A stretch of DNA of 64,000 nucleotides from Emiliania huxleyi CCMP1516 (lineage: Eukaryota > Haptophyta > Isochrysidales > Noelaerhabdaceae). The notes beneath the pieces were generated by a model. The model was given only the letters and a program-made list of their open reading frames with translations. It did no database searches and was not told where the DNA came from. Positions within the stretch are counted from its first letter, which is position 1. Each line of letters begins with the position of its first letter. Location: contig NW_005197877.1 of NCBI RefSeq assembly GCF_000372725.1, positions 563,417-627,416 on the forward strand, given 5' to 3'. Shown in pieces: positions 58,965 through 64,000 of the stretch. Both the position numbers and the translations under genes were made by a program.

Positions 58965-60173
58965 TCAGCACCACTCCTCCTCCACCACCTCGTCCTGCAG
59001 CGATGTCACGAAGCCCTCCTCCTCCCCGCCGCAGCTGCGGCCGCAGCTGCCGCCACCGTCGCCGCTTCCTGCGCCGCCACTGAAGCCACCGCCGCCAAAC
59101 TCCCCGCCGTAGCCGCGGCCGCCGCTGTGCCCCCCGCCTCCGCTGCAGCCTCCTCCTCCTCCGTCTCCTCCTCCCCCTCCCCCCCACCCTCCGCCCCCCT
59201 CGATGCTGCCCCTTCCCCCCTCGCCACGCTCCCACTCGCAACTCGCCACACTCGTGGCAACACTGTACCCCGCGCCGCCCGCGCCGCCGCTGCGCCCGCC
59301 GCCGCCGCCCGCGCCGCCGCCGCCGCGGGGTCGCTTTTGCGGCGGCAAATTTTGCTGCCCGCCTCCTGCCCCCCTTCCCCTCTCGCTTCGCTTTCCCGCG
59401 CGGCGCGCCGCGGCCGCAGCCTCCCGCGGCGGCACGAGCACGTAGCGAGGGTCGTCCTCGCCCTCCTCCGCCTCCGGCGCCGTAGCGGCTGGCTGGGCAT
59501 ACTTCGCCCACCGAGAGACGCGGGCAGTGCCCGAGGCAGAAGAGGCGGAGGAGGCGGCGGGGCGACCGCCGCTGCCCCCGCCGTAGCTGCAGCCCGGACC
59601 GCCGCCGTAGGAAGGCCACCCGCTGCCGCCTTCGCCCAAGTACTCCTCCGCGCTGCCGTGGACACAGGCTGTGTGCTCTGCGTTGCTGCCGGAATACGAT
59701 CCGCCGCCGCCGCCGAAGCTTCCACCGACGCCGGGACTTCTCCCTCCGCCGAAGCTGCCGCCGCCGCCGAAGTGGTCACCGCCAAAGTTCTCGCCGCCGA
59801 AGTAGCTGCCGCCGTGGTGAGCAGGTTCATCTTCCCACTCCTCGCATGACGGCACTGCCGCAGATCCATCCCAACTGCCGCCGCCGCCGCCGCCGCCGCC
59901 GAAATGGATTGAGTCACCGCCGCCGTCGCCGTCGAGCACTGCTGCCGCGAGAGCGGCGTCACTGCGGCCGCGCGCCAGATTGAGAGCTTGCACGGCGCGC
60001 CGCACATCCGACGCAACCGTGCTCCCGCAGTACGAGCGTAGGACGGACTGCTTCTCAGTGCACACCTTGCACGCCCACTTTGGGCGCACGGTTCGCTGGA
60101 CGCTCTGGAAGGTGCCGCACGCGTAGCAGCGGAGGCACAGGAAGTCGGGCATTCGCCCGCTGTTCCGGTGCAA
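58965..60173 (-). CDS. MRNIP: MRN complex-interacting protein homolog
   Basis: An intronless frame of 402 residues; the Met at residue 8 (MPDFLCLRCYACGTFQ) is a likely start. The N-terminal 65 residues match the MRNIP domain: CYACGTFQ, KWACKVCTEKQSVLRSY (two CxxC pairs binding zinc) and ASDVRRAVQALNLARG. A short SRWAKYA motif follows near residue 220. The rest is mostly Gly/Ser-rich, low complexity. MRNIP helps the MRE11-RAD50-NBS1 complex at DNA breaks and protects stalled forks. The Gly-rich region is far longer than in animals, and partly reflects GCC/GCG triplet expansion. Confidence 0.82.
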   Translation of the reverse strand: MHRNSGRMPDFLCLRCYACGTFQSVQRTVRPKWACKVCTEKQSVLRSYCGSTVASDVRRAVQALNLARGRSDAALAAAVLDGDGGGDSIHFGGGGGGGGSWDGSAAVPSCEEWEDEPAHHGGSYFGGENFGGDHFGGGGSFGGGRSPGVGGSFGGGGGSYSGSNAEHTACVHGSAEEYLGEGGSGWPSYGGGPGCSYGGGSGGRPAASSASSASGTARVSRWAKYAQPAATAPEAEEGEDDPRYVLVPPREAAAAARRAGKRSERGRGAGGGQQNLPPQKRPRGGGGAGGGGGRSGGAGGAGYSVATSVASCEWERGEGGRGSIEGGGGWGGGGGGDGGGGGCSGGGGHSGGRGYGGEFGGGGFSGGAGSGDGGGSCGRSCGGEEEGFVTSLQDEVVEEEWC

Positions 60174-60778
60174 ATGCGCGCGAGCGGGAAGGCGAGGTCG
60201 AAGAAAAGAATTAAAGCGCTTTTCCCGTCCCAGTGTTAAAATCCCTTTCTGGTGGCGGCGTGCCGTCCTCCCATCCTATTTTGCGTTGTCGTTTTCTTTC
60301 TTTTTTCAGTGTTGTGCGACAAAAAGCGGACGGGTGGTCCTTCTCCGAGGAGCGCTTGGAGCAGTGTGAGTGTGAGTGAGTATTCTTGATACGAAACCAC
60401 GACGACACACACCAGTCGACTCGCATCGGTTGCCTCCATGAACGGCGGAGCTATTCTCGCGCCCACACCACACCTGGCTCCAACGTGGACACGCCCATAG
60501 CTGGGGACACTACTAGGTCACGCACACACACACACTCACACACACACACGCGCTTGGAGCACTTGGAGTGCAGTTGGCAGCCGCACACCCAGGGCCGGGG
60601 AGCTGAGAAGCGCAACCTAGCATTGCCCTACTGACTTTTTTCTCTGACAAACCCAAGTAGACGGCCGACAGCAAGTGGCCTGACCCGGCGAAAAGTCAGA
60701 CACACGAGCAAGGGGGGGGACAAGCGTAAAAAGGGACGGAAGTCGAGAGCGCTCGCAAAGAGGACGCGGCGGCGGCCA
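60174..60778. other. intergenic
   Basis: It holds the MRNIP promoter side, a CA-rich tract (60521-60550), and copy 2 of the CTTGGAGCACTTGGAGTGCA repeat. No gene recognised. Confidence 0.45.
60553..60574 (+). repeat. dispersed repeat with CTTGGAGCACTTGGAGTGCA, copy 2
   Basis: Second copy of 52162-52183, with the same downstream CCCAGGGCCGGGGAGC. Confidence 0.8.
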
Positions 60779-61415
60779 ATGGCCACATCATCAGCATCAC
60801 CGCCCGCACCACCGCCCTCTCCCGCCGTCCCGCCGCCTTTGGTTACCCGCGACGGCGCCGCTATGCCGCTCGGCGGCGATCGACTGCAGAATGACACGCC
60901 GCCCATGCTGATCGGTCCGCCGCCTCTGGCTACCCGCGATGGCTCCGCGTTGTAATCAAGTCGATGCAAGTCAAGGCTCGCGAGCAAGCCCCCCACTTGT
61001 GCTCAGGTTCTGCCTTCTGAATGCACTCTCCCTTCCCCGCGCTTTCGCAGGTCCATCCCACATGGGCCCCGCGGGGGAGGCGCCGGCGGTGGTGACAGAG
61101 GCGCAGGGCTGGCGGCTGCACCTCTCGAGTCGCAGCAGCACCGGCTACGCAGGCGTGCGCAAGCAGGAGCAGGCGTCGGGCTCGCGCGGCTGCCGACTTC
61201 CCTGGGCGTCGGGCCGCTTCGCGGCGTACCACACGGTGGACGGACGACGGGTCTACATCGGCTCTTCGACTCGGCGGTGGAGGCGGCGTTGGCACGCGCG
61301 GGCGGAGGGGTCGGTGGACGGACAGGTCGCCGCCCGCCGGGCGCGAGGTGCGCTAGACTGGGAGACCACCTCACTATGGGGCCTGGACCCAGTTCTCATG
61401 ATTGTACATGACTAG
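60779..61415 (+). CDS. AP2/ERF-like domain protein, probably two or three exons
   Basis: The 3' exon (from an acceptor TTTCGCAG at 61051, or read from Met 60939) encodes GWRLHLSSRSSTGYAGVRKQ, then GRFAAYHTVDGRRVYIGSST and RRWRRRWHARAEG. This follows the AP2 pattern (STGY.GVR, GR..A, YIG.F) of algal AP2 proteins, which bind DNA. An upstream frame from 60779 (MATSSASPPAPPPSP) ends at TAA 60953, with a GTAATC donor-like site beside it; the phase does not match simply, so the 5' structure is uncertain. A 27-bp imperfect duplication (CCGCCGCCTTTGGTTACCCG / CCGCCGCCTCTGGCTACCCG) lies at about 60829 and 60911. Confidence 0.5.
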
Positions 61416-61653
61416 CGATGTGTTATAGTTCCTCTTGTGTAAGTAAGACGCGATCCCGCCCAAGGGGCGTCTACTTGGGTTTGTCCGCGACACATCGCGG
61501 GAGATACATGCCCAAGTCTCGCGGCACGGGGAAACCCGCAAATCCATCCCCGCCGGGGCGTAAATCGGTCCGGGGCAGCCCTCGTGCAGCCAACAGTGCT
61601 GCATCCAATCCGTCCGTCATAATCGCCTCGCCAGTGGAGAGTGGGCGTGAGTG
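61416..61653. other. short intergenic spacer
   Basis: No open frame with domains; promoter of the cysteine-rich gene is expected here. Confidence 0.4.
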
Positions 61654-62689
61654 ATGCTGCGCTCATCTCTCTCGCCCTCTCTCATCATCGCCGCGGCGCT
61701 GCTGCGCACAAGCGCTCTGCCGCTTCCGACGCCGGCCCAGCGTCAGACGTCAGGCGCATACTGCGACAACAATGCCGCAGACCTCGCGATGGTGATTGAG
61801 GAGGGCAGAGATCGGTTCGAGTCCGAGATGACAGCGGTCTCGCTCCGCTGCGTTGGGTTTCGGTCCTGCGTCTCGCACGCCTTCGAGAAAGACCCCGGCT
61901 ACTCTCCGAGCTGCGCCAAGTGTTTTGGCGACATGGGCCAATGCGCACGCGACCGATGTTGGACCAAGTGTATCTTCGGTCGCAGCCCGAAATGCGAGAA
62001 GTGCTCGATTGAGAAATGCACGGGCGCCTTTCTCGCCTGTGTTGGCCCCGAGTCGGCGGAGGTGATGATTTCGGACGACGTCCGGGAGCAGCTAGGCTTT
62101 GGCGGCGATGCCATGGACGGCGAAACGGAATCGGACGTCGCCAAGCCGCTCTTCACTGGCGGTGCGCGCCCCAACAGCCGTGCACGCTCGGCAGAAGCAG
62201 GTGAGTCCCGGGATTCGGAGCTTCGTAGGTGCCTCAACAGAGTACGAGGCTGTGTCGCGTCAGTTCTTCGGCGCCTCGGAGCGAGGAGGGGAGAGCAGCT
62301 GCGCCAACGAGGCCGACCTGGCCGCAATCGAGGATTTGGGCATGCAGGGCTTTGAGTCGACCATGGAGAAGATCTCGCTGCAGTGCGTCGGGCAGGGCGG
62401 GTGCGTGGCGGCCAAGTTTGAGAAGGAGACGGGCTACTCTCCCGACTGCGCCGGCTGCTTTGGCACAATGGCGCAGTGCTCGCGGGACAAGTGTTGGTCA
62501 AAGTGCATGTGGGGTCGCAGCAAGAAGTGCGAGGACTGCTCCACCACCAAGTGCACGCCGGCCTTCGAGAGCTGCGTCGGAGCACAGGCGGCCGCTGTCA
62601 TGATGCCGATGGAGCGAGAGGCGGGCGGACTCCCCGCGGCGGTGTCCCTACGCCCCTCTCTGGTCACACTTCGCTTCATGCAACTCTAG
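61654..62689 (+). CDS. secreted cysteine-rich protein with two homologous domains
   Basis: Exon 1 (61654-62200) starts MLRSSLSPSLIIAAALLRTS, a signal peptide. Exon 2 (62229-62689) restores the frame if a 28-nt intron with GTGAGT donor and CGTAG acceptor is removed. Each exon carries one domain of about 100 residues with the same spacing: CxNxADLAxIEE, FESxMxxxSLxCVG, SCVSHAFEKDPGYSPSC / CVAAKFEKETGYSPDC, AKCFGDMGQCARDRCWTKC / AGCFGTMAQCSRDKCWSKC, then two more CxxC steps and FxxCVG. Twelve or so Cys per domain imply disulfides and an extracellular or vacuolar site. No known family; a duplicated haptophyte-type module is inferred. Confidence 0.7.
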
Positions 62690-62918
62690 ATGGATGGGCT
62701 CCCTGCGGTTGTTTCCCTTGCTCGCGACGTGCCGCTGGCGATGACGGCGAGCGGGCGAGGGCGGAATGAGAGGGCGCAAGAGGTCAGCGACTTAGGGCGA
62801 GGGTACTGCTAGGCGGCCCTCGACGCTGCGATGGACCAGTATGTCGCCCCGCTCGTCGGCGCTCCGTTGGCGGAGTTAGCCAGCTGTCTCTGTGAGGCAC
62901 TTACCACCCGCGCCGTGA

Positions 62919-63524
62919 TCAGGCGCGCCGACGAAGCGGGAGGCGCTCCGCCGCGACGGTGGTTGGATCGAGACGGAGAGTGAAGAGGGCTCGACCGCAG
63001 AGCGGCTGGCCCAGTTCGGTTTCAAGAAGTTGCAGCAGCTCGTCTGCATCGCACTGCTCTCGCGACGCCGCCGCTCGCTCGCCTGGCTGCCGAGCTTTGA
63101 CGAGATCCACGGGCATTTGCAGAAACTCCTCCCCTCGACGACCCGCGATTTGGACGACTCGGCCGCCGAGGACGGGTGCGAGGCCCTCAAAGAGGCGTCT
63201 TTCGAGGGTGTCTCCTCCGCGAGGCTGCAGCTCGAGGCTGGGATCCACTGGGAGGCGCTGGTAAAGCTCTCGGGCCTTGCGGAGGGAGAGGAGGGTACTC
63301 TTGCGATGCGATTTTGGGAGCCTCCGTGGGCCAATCGCGTCGGGCAGCTCGACATGACGCAGGCGACCCTCTCGACGCCGGGCGCTAAGCGCGACCTCAT
63401 CTCCTCGCCAGTGGCGCTGAGCGCGAAGCATTTCCTCGAGTTTATGGTCTCGTTCAAACGCGAGCACGAGCAGTCCTTCCACGACACCGCTGAGCTGATG
63501 CTACTGCGCGGACGCAGGCAATGA
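62919..63524 (+). CDS. hypothetical helical protein, 5' end uncertain
   Basis: Open from after a TGA at 62916-62918. It reads GAPTKREALRRDGGWIETES, AERLAQFGFKKLQQLVCIAL, SFDEIHGHLQKLLPSTTRDL, GIHWEALVKLSGLAEGEEGT, LSAKHFLEFMVSFKREHEQS to a stop at 63524. Just upstream, in another frame, MDQYVAPLVGAPLAELASCL and CEALTTRA (62831-62914) look like the matching N-terminus; removing 8 bases (GTGATCAG) would join them. That is too short for an intron, so a frameshift is more likely. No family is recognised. Confidence 0.45.
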   Translation, partial: SGAPTKREALRRDGGWIETESEEGSTAERLAQFGFKKLQQLVCIALLSRRRRSLAWLPSFDEIHGHLQKLLPSTTRDLDDSAAEDGCEALKEASFEGVSSARLQLEAGIHWEALVKLSGLAEGEEGTLAMRFWEPPWANRVGQLDMTQATLSTPGAKRDLISSPVALSAKHFLEFMVSFKREHEQSFHDTAELMLLRGRRQ

Positions 63525-63844
63525 GTTATTTGTCGGGAGCCTGTATCGGCCCTGCGTCGGGCGTCGGATCACATTCTCGGAGCAGAACATTGAACATGCT
63601 AGTTGCTACATGGAACCACCTTTAACACGGAGCGCTGGGGGACATTTTCTTGCGTGCACCTCGCGCGCAACTCATATATTATCTTCGATGCAGGGCTGTG
63701 CGAGTGTCGGAGAGTATTGGTGTTGTGGGGCGGCGTCTGATGTTAGGTTACGCCACATGAAAAGTGTGTCAAGACACGGCGCACACACACAACACATATG
63801 GCCGCACACAAGTAGATCTCAGCAATCGCCGCATGGCTTCCCCG
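63525..63844. other. convergent 3' spacer
   Basis: Moderately AT-rich, with no recognised gene. It lies between the 3' ends of the plus-strand hypothetical gene and the truncated minus-strand gene. Confidence 0.4.
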
Positions 63845-64000
63845 CTAAGGCGGCCGCGTGAAGAAACCGAGCGCCTCGTTGTCGCACGTGATGCCCACCG
63901 ACTGGGGCGAGGCCCACTCGATCTTGACGCGCGCACCGGGTGCGTCGGGCAGCGCACAGTCCACCCTAGTCACCCCGAGGCACGAGCCCTGCAGGCCGAG
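63845..64000 (-). CDS. 3' end of a gene running off the window
   Basis: From base 64000 the minus strand reads LGLQGSCLGVTRVDCALPDA, PGARVKIEWASPQSVGITCD and NEALGFFTRPP to TAG at 63847-63845, 51 codons plus stop. The composition is that of a real protein end. It is too short for family assignment. Confidence 0.55.
   Translation of the reverse strand, partial: LGLQGSCLGVTRVDCALPDAPGARVKIEWASPQSVGITCDNEALGFFTRPP

Noticed and set aside
59006..60016. 336-codon minus-strand Ala-rich frame
   Set aside because: Another frame of the MRNIP Gly-rich region; only the MRNIP frame carries the zinc-binding domain.

Overview
The window looks like nuclear DNA of a GC-rich unicellular alga, most likely a haptophyte; this is inference, because no marker gene fixes the lineage. 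The signs are extreme GC3, long runs of Gly, Ala and Glu codons, a thioredoxin-like protein with an algal plastid-type presequence, an AP2-like domain, spliceosomal introns with very many GC-AG boundaries, and many dispersed repeats. One 100-N assembly gap lies at 49795-49894.

Layout. 1-1480: tandem and telomere-like repeats. 1483-3470 (-): KH-domain plus NPPY-methyltransferase gene. 3490-8340 (+): non-LTR retroelement ORF (OTU protease, zinc finger, reverse transcriptase) cut off at both ends. 8341-9172 (-): HAD-like protein. 10064-12568 (-): ankyrin/U-box protein. 12667-13150 (+): decayed Popeye-like pseudogene. 13524-15122 (+): fucosyltransferase-like protein. 15269-18174: repeat cluster with a foldback element, a 34-bp minisatellite and direct repeats. 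18764-19627 (-): FkbM-like methyltransferase. 19817-21187 (+): PD-(D/E)XK-like protein. 21289-22435 (+): Kelch protein with a frameshift. 23469-28450 (-): GPCR fused to a phosphatidylinositol-phosphate kinase. 29725-33093 (+): 1122-residue transposase-like protein. 33693-37579 (+): heparanase-like GH79 enzyme. 37945-39112 (-): methyltransferase. 40081-40767 (-): secretory ankyrin protein. 41075-42527 (-): nitronate monooxygenase with seven resolved exons. 45215-46995 (+): MFAP1. 47265-49055 (+): F-box/RCC1 protein. 49084-50004: TIR element containing the gap. 50903-51412 (-): plastid-type thioredoxin. 53958-57557 (+): M16C metalloprotease. 58965-60173 (-): MRNIP. 60779-61415 (+): AP2-like protein. 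61654-62689 (+): two-domain cysteine-rich secreted protein. 62919-63524 (+): unknown. 63845-64000 (-): 3' end of a gene running off the window.

The genes are ordinary dispersed eukaryotic genes (signalling, splicing, proteolysis, glycan and methyl transfer), not a pathway cluster. The most unusual signal is in the introns. In at least seven unrelated genes an intron is bounded by a direct duplication of its exon edge. The duplicated segment carries AGGT or AGGC, so one copy supplies the donor and the other the acceptor. The space between is filled with a short-period satellite (GAGAT-like, CTAGAAGGTT, TTAATTAA, AATAAT). In two genes the acceptor plus the first exon bases is itself amplified about 7 and 11 times. 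By manual reconstruction 19 of 32 resolved introns are GC-AG, usually AG|GCG. This fits intron birth by tandem duplication followed by satellite expansion, caught at several stages in one locus. All exon models come from reading frames and family motifs, without transcript data.
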